NCBI GenBank assembly: GCA_047606545.1
Contig: JASGEI010000002.1
Location: forward strand, 1-64,000
DNA: 64,000 nt
Direction: 5' to 3'
From: JASGDC01 sp047606545
GTDB taxonomy: Bacteria > Actinomycetota > Actinomycetes > Actinomycetales > Micrococcaceae
Program-made: the position numbers and the translations under genes
Notes under the pieces: generated by a model
Told to the model about the DNA's origin: nothing
The model's database searches: none
Seen by the model: the letters and a program-made list of their open reading frames with translations, nothing else
Shown: piece by piece, positions 50,973-59,935 of the stretch
Numbering within the stretch: position 1 is the first letter of the stretch
Layout of the letters: every line of letters begins with the position of its first letter

Positions 50973-52475
50973 ATGAAGTTTTCCCTCAGCAAAAATCCGT
51001 TATTTCGTTCTTTAAGCTCAGTGCTTTATTCAATAGCATTACCTGGCTCAGTGCAATGCCTAAAAACTAAGAATAAAAGTAGGTTCCTACTACTTGCAAT
51101 TAGTATTATTATTTGGCTTGGAGTTATTGCACTTCTTATTTTTCATGCAAAGAATAAGGGAAAATTTTTTAATTTTGTTAATCTTCAGCCAGTTACTATT
51201 GGTTTATGGGTATTGGGAATTTTAGTTGTCTTGTACTGGGCTTATGTTCAATTTAGGACACTACCGTTATTAGAAATCAGACAGTTGCAAAATCCCTTTA
51301 AACAATTTGGAGTTTTGCTACTTTCATTGTTATTAACAGTTGCTGTTGGTGCAGGGGTAATAACTAATTTGTTTAAAATCCATAAAACAAAAGCGGCTGC
51401 TGTTTCACAAGGTTTTTTCAATAATGCTAATAATGATATTAAACCAGTTAATGGTCGTTATAATTTTTTGATTATGGGTGCTTTAGATGATGGCGATAAG
51501 AACCCTACTGGAATTATGGCTTTGAGTGTGGATGCTAGTACGGGGGAAACTGCAGCTATTTCACTGCCACATAATTTGTTGGGAGTGCCGTTCCCAGCTA
51601 GTTCCCCATTGGCAAAGATTTATCCAAATGGTTTTGATTGTGGTGCTAATTGTCGTTTGGAAGATTTATACACTACTGTTAATCAAAAATATCGTAGTTC
51701 CTATCCTAATGCCAAAGACCCTGGTGCTGCAGCGATGAAAGATGCGGTAAGTGGTGCATTAGGAATTCCAATACAGGCATATTTATTAACCGATTTTAAT
51801 GGTTTTCAGAAAGTAGTAGATGATCTTGGTGGCATTAATTTAAATATTAATCAGGAAGTACCTATTGGTGGTGATTTACAAGAAGACGGAGTAACTCGTG
51901 ATTCAGTAACTGGAAATATTGCTGCTGGTAAAAATGTTAAATTGAATGGCAAACAGGCTGCTTGGTATGCACGCAGTATAGACTACTCAAATGACTTCGA
52001 TCGGATGGCAAGGCAGCGGTGTGTAGTTAGTGCACTATTAAAGCAGCATTCAGTTTCAGATGTTTCCGCAGCTTTTGCAAGTGAAGCGATAAATAACAAG
52101 CAGCTTAGTACTGATATTGCTAGTAATCAAATAAATACTTTTAATGAATTAGCACAAAAAGGGCATCAAAAAAAGATGCTAAGTATGGCTTTGGGTGCTC
52201 CTACTTTTACTGTTAACTTCCCAATAAATCCGGACTACGATGCGGCGCAGTCTACTGTTAAGCAAATTATTAGCCAAGCAAGCGCTAGTGGTAGTGATAC
52301 GCAGAAGACTGCACAAGCTCCAGATGGCACGGTCAATGAAGGGCAAGATCAAGAACAACAACTCGACAATACCCCAGAAGGTGCTGAGGCTTATAATCAG
52401 CAGGATACTGACTCTGGCACGACTAATAATGCCAATTTCCGACTTACAGATTCTGCAATCTGCTCTGTGCCATAA
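50973..52475 (+). CDS. LytR-CpsA-Psr (LCP) family wall-polymer ligase
   Basis: LCP enzymes transfer lipid-linked glycans such as arabinogalactan to peptidoglycan. The protein has ~500 residues. Three hydrophobic segments come first (~33-55, ~68-90, ~108-128). The LCP domain runs from NGRYNFLIMGALDDGD (~160) and has VDDLGGINLNI, LNGKQAAWYARSIDYSNDFD and RMARQRCVVSALL. The usual Ser-x-Pro-Arg motif reads ISLPHNLLGVPFP, with His in place of a pyrophosphate-binding Arg. A Gln/Asp/Asn-rich tail of ~70 residues ends in ICSVP. It is followed by manA 37 bases later. Confidence 0.87.
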   Translation: MKFSLSKNPLFRSLSSVLYSIALPGSVQCLKTKNKSRFLLLAISIIIWLGVIALLIFHAKNKGKFFNFVNLQPVTIGLWVLGILVVLYWAYVQFRTLPLLEIRQLQNPFKQFGVLLLSLLLTVAVGAGVITNLFKIHKTKAAAVSQGFFNNANNDIKPVNGRYNFLIMGALDDGDKNPTGIMALSVDASTGETAAISLPHNLLGVPFPASSPLAKIYPNGFDCGANCRLEDLYTTVNQKYRSSYPNAKDPGAAAMKDAVSGALGIPIQAYLLTDFNGFQKVVDDLGGINLNINQEVPIGGDLQEDGVTRDSVTGNIAAGKNVKLNGKQAAWYARSIDYSNDFDRMARQRCVVSALLKQHSVSDVSAAFASEAINNKQLSTDIASNQINTFNELAQKGHQKKMLSMALGAPTFTVNFPINPDYDAAQSTVKQIISQASASGSDTQKTAQAPDGTVNEGQDQEQQLDNTPEGAEAYNQQDTDSGTTNNANFRLTDSAICSVP

Positions 52476-52512
52476 TTATTTAAGTAGTACACAAATAAAC
52501 AAAGGAGTCAGG

Positions 52513-53706
52513 ATGCTAAAGCTCAAAAATCAAATTAAAGATTACGCTTGGGGTTCAAAGTCATTAATTCCGGAGTATTTAGGGCAAGAACCAGGTGCGG
52601 AACCACAAGCTGAAATTTGGTATGGAGCACATCCAGATTCACCTTCTATAACTACAGCTGGACCACTTGATAAAGTGCTAGAACAGCATCCTAATTTTTT
52701 AACTGGCTCTAATCTAGAATTAGAAAAACTACCTTATCTAGTAAAGATGTTAGCAGCAGATTCAGCTCTTTCCTTGCAGGTGCATCCTACTAAAGCGCAA
52801 GCAAAGCAAGGGTTTGCGTTTGAAGAAAAGCAAGGTATTTCGAGAGATGCTAGTCATCGAAATTATAAAGATGACAACCATAAACCTGAATTAATATACG
52901 CACTTACTGCATTCGAAGCGCTATGTGGGTTTAGGGATATTAACCAAACAATTGAAATTTTTACTGAGTTACAAAATAAAAATTCAAAGTTAGCTGATTC
53001 TGAACTGTTTAAGCAGTTACAAGGATCTTTAAATGCAGATCAAGGAATAAAGTCCACATTTACATTCTTACTGAATAAGCCAACAGGTATTGAAGACCTA
53101 GTTAGTCAATGTGTACAAACAACTGTGGAGATTAAAGGCTCTAAGTATCAAAAAGAATATGAAACTATAGTGCAATTGCAAAAGCTATACCCAGGTGACC
53201 CGGGAGTTATCTTGTCTTTGATGCTAAATAGAGTTTCTTTAAAACCAGGGCAAGCTATTTTCTTACCAGCTGGTAATGTACATGCTTACCTTAAAGGGCT
53301 AGGCATTGAGGTAATGGCTTCATCGGATAATGTCTTACGAGGTGGTCTTACCCCTAAACATATGGATATTGCTGAACTCTTAGAAGTAGTGGAGTTTAAA
53401 GCTACAGATGTTTCTTTTTTGGAAACAGAAGAGGACGAACTAGGTAGAGTGATTCTGCATCCACCTTTCGAAGAATTTCAATTGCAGATAATGGAATTAA
53501 AAACTGAAGAACGTGCCAATATAGCACAAAATGGTCCAACGATATTTCTGGTAGGTAATGGGGAAGTAACTTGTGAAAGCCCAGTTGAAAGTTTGACACT
53601 GAAACCCGGGGAATCTATTTTTATCGCTCATGATGAAGCTCCTGTTACTGTTTTTGCTAAACAGCAAACTCAAGCTTTTGCAGTTACCGTTAACGAAAAG
53701 TCATAA
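52513..53706 (+). CDS. manA: Mannose-6-phosphate isomerase (class I)
   Basis: Interconverts fructose-6-phosphate and mannose-6-phosphate, feeding GDP-mannose. It has the N-terminal NQIKDYAWGSKSLIPEYLG and the zinc ligands in SLQVHPTKAQA (~96), PELIYALTAFEALCGFR (~137) and PAGNVHAYLKGLGIE (~258). About 397 residues. The reading frame extends upstream into the LCP gene, but the ATG at 52513 has an excellent AAAGGAG six bases ahead and matches the family start. Confidence 0.95.
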   Translation: MLKLKNQIKDYAWGSKSLIPEYLGQEPGAEPQAEIWYGAHPDSPSITTAGPLDKVLEQHPNFLTGSNLELEKLPYLVKMLAADSALSLQVHPTKAQAKQGFAFEEKQGISRDASHRNYKDDNHKPELIYALTAFEALCGFRDINQTIEIFTELQNKNSKLADSELFKQLQGSLNADQGIKSTFTFLLNKPTGIEDLVSQCVQTTVEIKGSKYQKEYETIVQLQKLYPGDPGVILSLMLNRVSLKPGQAIFLPAGNVHAYLKGLGIEVMASSDNVLRGGLTPKHMDIAELLEVVEFKATDVSFLETEEDELGRVILHPPFEEFQLQIMELKTEERANIAQNGPTIFLVGNGEVTCESPVESLTLKPGESIFIAHDEAPVTVFAKQQTQAFAVTVNEKS

Positions 53707-53765
53707 TTCCTTATTATTCACAGCAACTATTAGGTTTTCATACAGCAAGCTCCAGCATAATTCTA

Positions 53766-53771
53766 TATAAT
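53766..53771 (+). promoter_or_regulatory. -10 box of the Ser-Asp TroA-like gene
   Basis: TATAAT places the start near 53778, giving a ~29-base leader that includes GGAGAAG six bases before the ATG at 53807. Confidence 0.5.
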
Positions 53772-53806
53772 TGAATGGAATAAAGTTTTGATTGGAGAAG
53801 ACCGTA

Positions 53807-55621
53807 ATGAAACGAAAAAAGACAACGTTGCCTATTGCATCGGTAGCAGCCGTAACTCTTATGACAGGTTCTACTATACCTGCATTGGCAGATACCACAG
53901 ACTCGTTGTCACCGTCGGCAAGCACTGTAGCTATGAACGACGACAACTCAGATAGTGATTCAAGCGATAATAATAGTTTTAATAACGACAGTTCAAACGG
54001 AAATTCTAGCTCAGATGAGAATGATTTCTCAAGTAATTCAGATTCGGACAGTGATAGCTCTTCGGATGATTCAGGAAGTAATTCTTCTGACGATAATTCA
54101 AGTAGTGACAGCGATAGTAATTCCGATAGTGATTCTTCAAGCGATTCAAGTTCTGACTCCGATAACTCAAATAGCTCTTCAGATGATTCATCAAGTTCTG
54201 ATAGCGACTCTGATGATAACTCAAGCTCTGATAGTGGTTCAAACTCATCAGATGGAGACAGTGGATCATCAAGTAGTAGTGACCAAAACAACGGGCAGTC
54301 TAATAACAACAGCCAATCAAACAGCAGTAGCTCTTCTACAAAAATTAAAGTTGTAGCATCTACACCATTATTTGCCGATATCGCTAAACAAATTGGTGGC
54401 GATAACGTAGAAGTTACTACTATTGCTGATCAAGACAACTCAAATACGACTGATATTCAGGATTATTCTGCTTCTCAGAGTGACCGTTCTGCAATTTCAA
54501 ATGCAGATATTGTTGTTAAAAATGGTGGTGAATACGATAACTTTATGAGTCAACGTTCTTCCGATAGTGATTCTTCAAGTAGTTCAAGTTCTGACTCAAA
54601 TAGCTCTTCAGATGATTCATCAAGTTCTGATAGTGGAAGTAACAGCTCTGATTCGGATTCTGACAATAATTCAAGTAGCTCAAGTTCTGACTCAAATAGC
54701 TCTTCAGATGATTCATCAGATTCTGACTCATCTAATTCAAACTCCGACTCATCAGATTCTCAAGCTAACTCTGATCAAGTAGTATTGCAGGTTACTGATT
54801 TCGTTGGTAAATCAGGTGATAGTGGGGCAACTTCTCAAGCAACTGATAGCAGTAGTGCTGCCGCTACGGATGATAGTTCGGATAACACTGACGATGATTC
54901 ATCAAGCTCAGGTGGTTTCATAGACTTCATTAAGATGTTATTTGCAAATTTGTTTGGTAATAAGGATTCAGATGCTTCACCAAGTGCTAGCGCTTCAGCT
55001 AGTGCTTCAGCAAGTACGAGTGCCTCAGCTAGTGCTTCGCCAAGTGTTAGCGCTTCAGCAAGTGCAACTACAACTCCAGTTGAAATGACGACCTTTGCGG
55101 CATACAATCTTGACGCAGTTTCTGCGATGGCTAAAGATCTAGCACAGCAGTACTCAGATATTGACTCTACAAATGCTAATCAATATCAAGCAAATTCTGA
55201 TAAATTCACTAAGTCAATTAGTGATATGGAACAGAAACTTAGCGGTATGGAAGATCAGCTTAACGGGAAGACAGCAATCGCAAGTGATAGTACTCCTACT
55301 GATTTGTTGCAAAATGCAGGTGTAAAAGTGACATACTTATCCCCAGCGTCAAGTAGTGCTAGTGCAACTAACAGCACTCAGGCAACCACTAGCGCAAATA
55401 TGGTCTCCCTTCAACAGGCACAGCAGCAAGTTAACGATAAAAAAGTAAACTTGTATGCTTATAATGATTCTGATCAGGATAAAAACTCTACTACCATAAA
55501 GAGTAAAGCTAACTCAGCGAAGTTACCAGTGGTGACTTTTGACGACAGTATGCCTGATAACACAGATTACATTACTTGGATGAATAAAAATATTGACCAG
55601 CTAAGTAAGTTGTCAAACTAA
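53807..55621 (+). CDS. Secreted TroA/ZnuA-fold protein interrupted by Ser-Asp repeat tracts
   Basis: A 604-residue exported protein. The signal peptide ends near PALAD and has no lipobox. Order: Ser-Asp tract 1 (~45-178); a TroA-type N-lobe (~179-252, IKVVASTPLFADIAKQIGGD, SNADIVVKNGGEYDNFM); Ser-Asp tract 2 (~253-325); a linker with a short hydrophobic patch (FIDFIKMLFANLFG) and Ser-Ala repeats (~385-420); the C-lobe (~424-604, LDAVSAMAKDLAQQYSDIDS, PVVTFDDSMPDNTDYITWM). The metal-binding His of ZnuA-like DPHSYE reads DIQDYS, and the His of NPHVW reads TTFAA. It is thus unlikely to bind zinc like a transporter receptor. No permease or ATPase is adjacent and there is no sorting motif. The ATG at 53807 follows GGAGAAG. 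Confidence 0.8.
   Translation: MKRKKTTLPIASVAAVTLMTGSTIPALADTTDSLSPSASTVAMNDDNSDSDSSDNNSFNNDSSNGNSSSDENDFSSNSDSDSDSSSDDSGSNSSDDNSSSDSDSNSDSDSSSDSSSDSDNSNSSSDDSSSSDSDSDDNSSSDSGSNSSDGDSGSSSSSDQNNGQSNNNSQSNSSSSSTKIKVVASTPLFADIAKQIGGDNVEVTTIADQDNSNTTDIQDYSASQSDRSAISNADIVVKNGGEYDNFMSQRSSDSDSSSSSSSDSNSSSDDSSSSDSGSNSSDSDSDNNSSSSSSDSNSSSDDSSDSDSSNSNSDSSDSQANSDQVVLQVTDFVGKSGDSGATSQATDSSSAAATDDSSDNTDDDSSSSGGFIDFIKMLFANLFGNKDSDASPSASASASASASTSASASASPSVSASASATTTPVEMTTFAAYNLDAVSAMAKDLAQQYSDIDSTNANQYQANSDKFTKSISDMEQKLSGMEDQLNGKTAIASDSTPTDLLQNAGVKVTYLSPASSSASATNSTQATTSANMVSLQQAQQQVNDKKVNLYAYNDSDQDKNSTTIKSKANSAKLPVVTFDDSMPDNTDYITWMNKNIDQLSKLSN
54165..54633 (+). repeat. Exact 40-bp direct repeats flanking the TroA N-lobe
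   Basis: A 40-base sequence at 54165-54204 recurs exactly at 54594-54633, 429 bases (143 codons) apart, in frame. Part of it recurs again: a 39-base unit at 54584-54622 matches 54680-54718, 96 bases (32 codons) apart. Confidence 0.85.
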
Positions 55622-55634
55622 GTTTTCTAAAACT

Positions 55635-55676
55635 ATCTAAAATAGGCTTCAATAATTATTGAAGCCTATTTTAGAT
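55635..55676 (+). terminator. Terminator after the Ser-Asp TroA-like gene
   Basis: A 42-base perfect palindrome (55635-55655 with 55656-55676) forms a long hairpin whose 3' arm is T-rich. It lies 14 bases after the stop. Confidence 0.85.
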
Positions 55677-55705
55677 AAAAGTTATAAAAGACAGTTTAAT
55701 AAAGA

Positions 55706-56978
55706 TTTGACATATAGGCCATAAATAGTGGATAGCAGAGTGCTTTTGGTCTTTGTTTTCTTTGTGTTTAAGGTGTTGCTTTATCTTTTAGGGATGAAGC
55801 AGAAGAAGTCCTTGAAAAAGTTTTGGTGTGTGCTATGTGGTGGCCTGTTGGTTAAAAATGGTAGGCATCCTAATGGTAGCCAGCGTTGGAAATGTCGTGA
55901 GTGTGGCTCTAGTAGTCTTAGGAAAAATGAAAGCTCAACGAGAGTGTTTCAGTTGGAATTGTTCCTTAAATGGCTTCTTGGTAAACTCTCTCAATCTGAA
56001 CTAACTAAGACTGTTTCTGGGCGTAGTTTTAGACGTAAAACTTCTTGGTGTTGGAATATAAGTCCTACGCTGCAAGCAACTCCTGCACGGTTTGTGATGG
56101 TTGATGGGATTTATGTTGGTAAGAAAGCTCGGGGTAACACTTGGTGTTGCCTTATCGCTATGGACGCAGCTACGCTGCGTCCGCTTGCTTTTCAATGGTG
56201 TGACAGGGAGAAAACAATAGCGTGGGAAGCCTTGTTCGCTCAACTAGTTTCTGCACCGGAGGTTATATTTGTGATGGTGGACAAGGCTTAAATAGAGCAA
56301 TTCAAGAGTGCTTACCTGAAGCTAAAGTTCAACGCTGCTTAGTGCATGTTATTGCTAATACTAGAGTTAATTTAACTCTTAATCCTAGAACAATGGCAGG
56401 TAAATCTTTACTGAAATTAACAAAAAGCCTTACCACCGTTAAGAACAAGGAAGCAGCAGCCAACTGGCTACTCTTGCTTCAAAACTGGCACGCCAATTAC
56501 AAAGATCTTGTCAATGAAAGAACTTACAACCCTGAACCTTTCGGTAGAAAATGGTGGTACACCCACGAACGCTTACGCAAAGCCTACAAACGCTTAGAGA
56601 AACTTGCAAGCACAAACGTGCTGTTCACCTATCTAGAAACCGGTTGTGATAACACAACCAACAAACTAGAAGGAGGTATCAACACCGGTATCCGTTACCT
56701 GTTACGCAACCACAGAGGCCTAACAATAAACAAAGAGAAACTAGCTATCCAGTGGTTCCTCTGGTCTAAAGTACACAAACCCAAGGAAGCAACCACCTTA
56801 ATCAGACCAGAGCACTACCAACAAAAACCAAAACCAGTAAAGAAAAAGGAAGAGCAAATAGGGCCAAAACACCTAGACGATTCCCACCAAACAATCAGAT
56901 ACAAGAACGGAGGAATCTGGGTCAACACAACCGAATAACACACCCGACCTATCCACTATTTATGGCCTATAAGTCAAA
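55706..56978 (+). mobile_element. IS1249-like insertion sequence
   Basis: A ~1.27 kb element bounded by inverted repeats. 55706-55735 and 56949-56978 are complementary over 30 bases with one mismatch, with the core ATAGGCCATAAATAGTGG. Between them lies one transposase gene, now frameshifted. No target duplication of 8-9 bases was found in the immediate flanks, so the exact ends are uncertain. IS1249-like elements are typical of corynebacteria. Confidence 0.85.
55794..56938 (+). pseudogene. Frameshifted IS1249-family transposase
   Basis: This is a DDE transposase of the IS256-related IS1249 group. It has an N-terminal zinc ribbon (CVLCGGLLVKNGRHPNG with a later CRECG), a first catalytic Asp in FVMVDGIYVGKKARG, a second in YICDGGQGLNRAI and a Glu in NKLEGGINTGIRYLL. 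The first two regions are in different frames: the frame ending at 56291 must change near 56265 to the frame that runs to 56938. One T missing from the run in TTATATTTGTGATGG would explain it. The likely original start is the ATG at 55794; earlier codons run into the inverted repeat. Confidence 0.85.
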
Positions 56979-56987
56979 GATTTCAGA

Positions 56988-58319
56988 TTACTGGTTAGTC
57001 ATATCTAAAAGTTCTGCAAAGAGTCGTTCGCCGTCACAATGAATACCGTCATGTTGAAAATCAGCAGTTATTTTTGCTTTGGCATTTTTAGTTTTTGAAA
57101 GTGTTTCTAAAGAAAGATCTTTATCCACGAAAACATCGTCTTCATAAACTATACAAGCAACAGGAACGGGATTTTCCGCTAATTGCTTAGGATTGTATAG
57201 GGGAAGCCAGTCATAGTCTTTGGTAAGTTTTTCAAGTTCATGGAAAGTTTCTTTTAGTGGTTTTAAACTGTCGTCTTGTCTAAACAGCCAAGGTTCAAAG
57301 ATTTCTCCGACTAGTTGAAGATTATCTGCATTTGAGGTGAAGTCTGCACTTAAATCTTTATCTTCTTCAGCTAAGTCCACCTGGAAACCGTAACGCTTTA
57401 ATCCCCATACCACTTGCTTTGCATTTGTAAGCATGGAACGACCTTGTGCATAGATTGTTTCATGTAATAACACATAAAGTGGTTTAGTAGCATAGCTTAA
57501 ATAAGGCATAATTTCAGTAAGGAAACTTGCAGAGAGCCGTTTTCCTTCTTTAGTATCAACGAAGGCTTCTTCTAAGATAAAATGCAACTCATGGATACCA
57601 TTGGTACGTCCCAAAACAATACCAAGGAGTTGTAAACGTTCTGGTGTTAAGCGATCACCAGTTGGTAATAATTCTTCGGTGTAGTTTATATGATCGCGGA
57701 TTTTATTGAGAGTTTTTTGATCTTCTGGGTATAGCTCAAAGTATTTCTTATTTGCTCTAGCTAATTTTAATAAAGTGTGGTTATAAACTGTACGTGCATC
57801 ATAGCTAATTGGAGGTACACCACCGGTTACAATAGCGCGTTCAAGTGATTTTGGGAAAAGTGAAAGGTAGGTAAAAGTGACGAAACCACCGTAGCTTTGT
57901 CCCATAATGCTCCATTTTTTAATCCCAAGATACTTACGAAGTTCTTCGGCGTCATGGACAATTGAGTCTGCTCGGAAAAAAGTTAAGAAAGCTGCTTGTT
58001 CGTGTGGTTTACCGTATTTTGTAATAGTTTGTGCAGTTAAGGGAGTCGAAATTCCAGTTCCACGCTGGTCTAACGCAATTACCCGGAATGTTTTAAGTGC
58101 TTCTTTAAGCCAACCGGTAATCTCTGCTTGGCGCACTCCTTTACCACCAGGTCCACCATGAAAAAATATTAAGTATGGTAACTCATCTGCGAGTTTATTT
58201 TTAGCCACATATTCACGTGCAAAGATCTTAATTTTAGGTCCGTGAGAGTGATTGTAATCTAGTGGCACTTCCAGGGTATGATTTCGGAAGGCGACATCAG
58301 GTCGAATTATATATTGCAT
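56988..58319 (-). CDS. Alpha/beta hydrolase, proline iminopeptidase-like (S33)
   Basis: This is a 443-residue alpha/beta hydrolase of the S33 prolyl aminopeptidase type. It has the oxyanion-region YLIFFHGGPGGKG (~46-58), VIALDQRGTGISTPL, the nucleophile elbow WSIMGQSYGGFVTF (~140) and a late Asp and His (VDKDLS, FQHDGIHCDGERLF) that complete the triad. No signal peptide, so it is probably cytosolic. It would remove N-terminal proline or similar residues from peptides imported by systems such as the Opp transporter at the right edge. It is last in a three-gene minus-strand run. Confidence 0.87.
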   Translation of the reverse strand: MQYIIRPDVAFRNHTLEVPLDYNHSHGPKIKIFAREYVAKNKLADELPYLIFFHGGPGGKGVRQAEITGWLKEALKTFRVIALDQRGTGISTPLTAQTITKYGKPHEQAAFLTFFRADSIVHDAEELRKYLGIKKWSIMGQSYGGFVTFTYLSLFPKSLERAIVTGGVPPISYDARTVYNHTLLKLARANKKYFELYPEDQKTLNKIRDHINYTEELLPTGDRLTPERLQLLGIVLGRTNGIHELHFILEEAFVDTKEGKRLSASFLTEIMPYLSYATKPLYVLLHETIYAQGRSMLTNAKQVVWGLKRYGFQVDLAEEDKDLSADFTSNADNLQLVGEIFEPWLFRQDDSLKPLKETFHELEKLTKDYDWLPLYNPKQLAENPVPVACIVYEDDVFVDKDLSLETLSKTKNAKAKITADFQHDGIHCDGERLFAELLDMTNQ

Positions 58320-58350
58320 GGCTCCACGTTATAAGTTAGGTACAAGTATT

Positions 58351-59922
58351 TTAATCGTATCTTACAACTTTAGCACTTGATAATGGGTTGGGCAGTTTTG
58401 TTTCCTCGAAACGGTTAGTGTATTCTAGTGCTCGTGATTGAGCCCGCTCAAAACGATAAAGTCTTTGCATGCTTTCGTTTTTTATTATCAGCCAATAACA
58501 AGACAAAATCATAGCCACAATTGCAGTTATTCTGATTATTCCTAATCCATCTACGATTACAGAAACATCCATTGGTTCTGCAAAAGGTGCGATACTGTAA
58601 AAGACACTTAGATAAATTAATGGTAATACGTATTTATCATTATGTTCCACACTAATTGCAAATAGTAGTACCACCCAAAGAATGTACCAGCCGTAAACTA
58701 CCGGGGAAAAAGCTACGGTAACAGCAAAAGCAATAGTCATACGCTGTAAGATTGTCCTATGAGTACTATTCATGAAGATAAGTCTTAAAATTAATAGGAT
58801 TGTAATCAGTGAAAAAAACCCTTTCACGATAGTAGGACCTACTTGACCACTGCCGCCAAAGACGAGTTCTATTGCACCTGTTGCCCAACTTAAATAACTC
58901 ACTGGTGCATAGAAATTAAAAACTTGACCGGGAGTAGTGAAGGCTTTAACCCAACCAGGGTATAAGCCAATTAACATGCCAAAAATAACGACTGGAATAA
59001 GTCCGATTGCTGCAGTATATGCCCAGATTTTTATCTGTAATCCAGCAGTGGGTATTGGGTTGATTTGCCTTGCCCACATAATTCCTAGAAATGGTAGTGC
59101 CAAAATTGTAATCGGTTTAATAGCAATTGAAGCACTGACAAATAGTAAGCCTAATACGTGTCTTTTATCTTGGAAAAAGTATATGCCACCTATTAGTAAT
59201 CCCATCATTAAAGAGTCATTGTGTGCTGATATCATAAAGGCAAAGCTAAACAACGGGTTAGCTATAGTAAGCCAAATTGCTTTTGCTTCGTTAAAGCCAT
59301 TTTGTTTTGCAACTTTTGGGATAAAGTAATAACATAAGCCAATTCCTAATACAGCAAGTAGTTTGAAAGCAATTAAACTCAATACAATATTGTCATTGGT
59401 GCTAGTAAGGATAATTCTTTCTATGGCCAAGAAAAGTGGGCCATAGGGTGTTACTGATTCGCTCCAGATTTCGCTAACGCCTTGAGAGCGCCAGCCACCT
59501 AACACGGAAATTCCGGTGTTGTAAGGATCATAGCCAGCTTGCATAAGCCTACCTTGACCAAGATAAGCAAATACATCATTACTAAACATTGGAACACTAA
59601 AAAATAATGGAATAGTCCAGAGCATTGCAGCTCTGCGGATTACTTTTGTTGAAGCTGTATCCCAATTTTTAATACTGGTTGCTAGCCTAGCCCAACCAAT
59701 GACGTGTAGTATTGCTCCAAAAATTCCTAGTAACACCATAAAAAAAGTTAATGGTAGAAATTGTCTGATAGTCATAATCCATTGAAATTGGAGTTGTACT
59801 ACTTGTGGAATTGTGCCGAGAACCCAAGAACTTACTAGCAAGCACATACTGCCCCATAAGCCTAGGAGTAGGGCGTTATGAGTCCTTACTTTTTCTTTGT
59901 TTACTAGTGAAGAGGTTGGCAT
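58351..59922 (-). CDS. MptB-like polyprenol-phosphomannose-dependent alpha-1,6-mannosyltransferase
   Basis: This is a GT-C (GT87-like) integral membrane mannosyltransferase of 523 residues with about 12 hydrophobic segments. The first periplasmic loop carries FSNDVFAYLGQGRLMQAGYD (~108-127), where the conserved Asp of the family lies, followed by DPYNTGISVLGGW. In corynebacteria MptA and MptB extend the lipomannan backbone on the outer face of the membrane using polyprenyl-phosphate-mannose. It starts 13 bases after the M23-like gene, in the same operon. Confidence 0.83.
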   Translation of the reverse strand: MPTSSLVNKEKVRTHNALLLGLWGSMCLLVSSWVLGTIPQVVQLQFQWIMTIRQFLPLTFFMVLLGIFGAILHVIGWARLATSIKNWDTASTKVIRRAAMLWTIPLFFSVPMFSNDVFAYLGQGRLMQAGYDPYNTGISVLGGWRSQGVSEIWSESVTPYGPLFLAIERIILTSTNDNIVLSLIAFKLLAVLGIGLCYYFIPKVAKQNGFNEAKAIWLTIANPLFSFAFMISAHNDSLMMGLLIGGIYFFQDKRHVLGLLFVSASIAIKPITILALPFLGIMWARQINPIPTAGLQIKIWAYTAAIGLIPVVIFGMLIGLYPGWVKAFTTPGQVFNFYAPVSYLSWATGAIELVFGGSGQVGPTIVKGFFSLITILLILRLIFMNSTHRTILQRMTIAFAVTVAFSPVVYGWYILWVVLLFAISVEHNDKYVLPLIYLSVFYSIAPFAEPMDVSVIVDGLGIIRITAIVAMILSCYWLIIKNESMQRLYRFERAQSRALEYTNRFEETKLPNPLSSAKVVRYD

Positions 59923-59935
59923 ATCTCTATGTATT

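Noticed and set aside
52240..52512. N-terminal extension of manA by 91 codons
   Set aside because: It lies inside the LCP gene in another frame. The ATG at 52513 has a strong AAAGGAG and matches the family start.
53701..54309. Long minus-strand ORF opposite the Ser-Asp tract, rich in Leu/Ser/Glu
   Set aside because: It is the mirror of repetitive TCA/GAT codons; the plus strand has a signal peptide, ribosome binding site and TroA homology.
53807..55621. Ordinary zinc ABC transporter receptor
   Set aside because: The metal-binding His residues are replaced, there is no lipobox, and no permease or ATPase genes flank it.
56250..56291. Programmed -1 frameshift in the IS1249-like transposase
   Set aside because: No canonical X-XXY-YYZ slippery site is in the right frame. 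A lost base in the T run is simpler.
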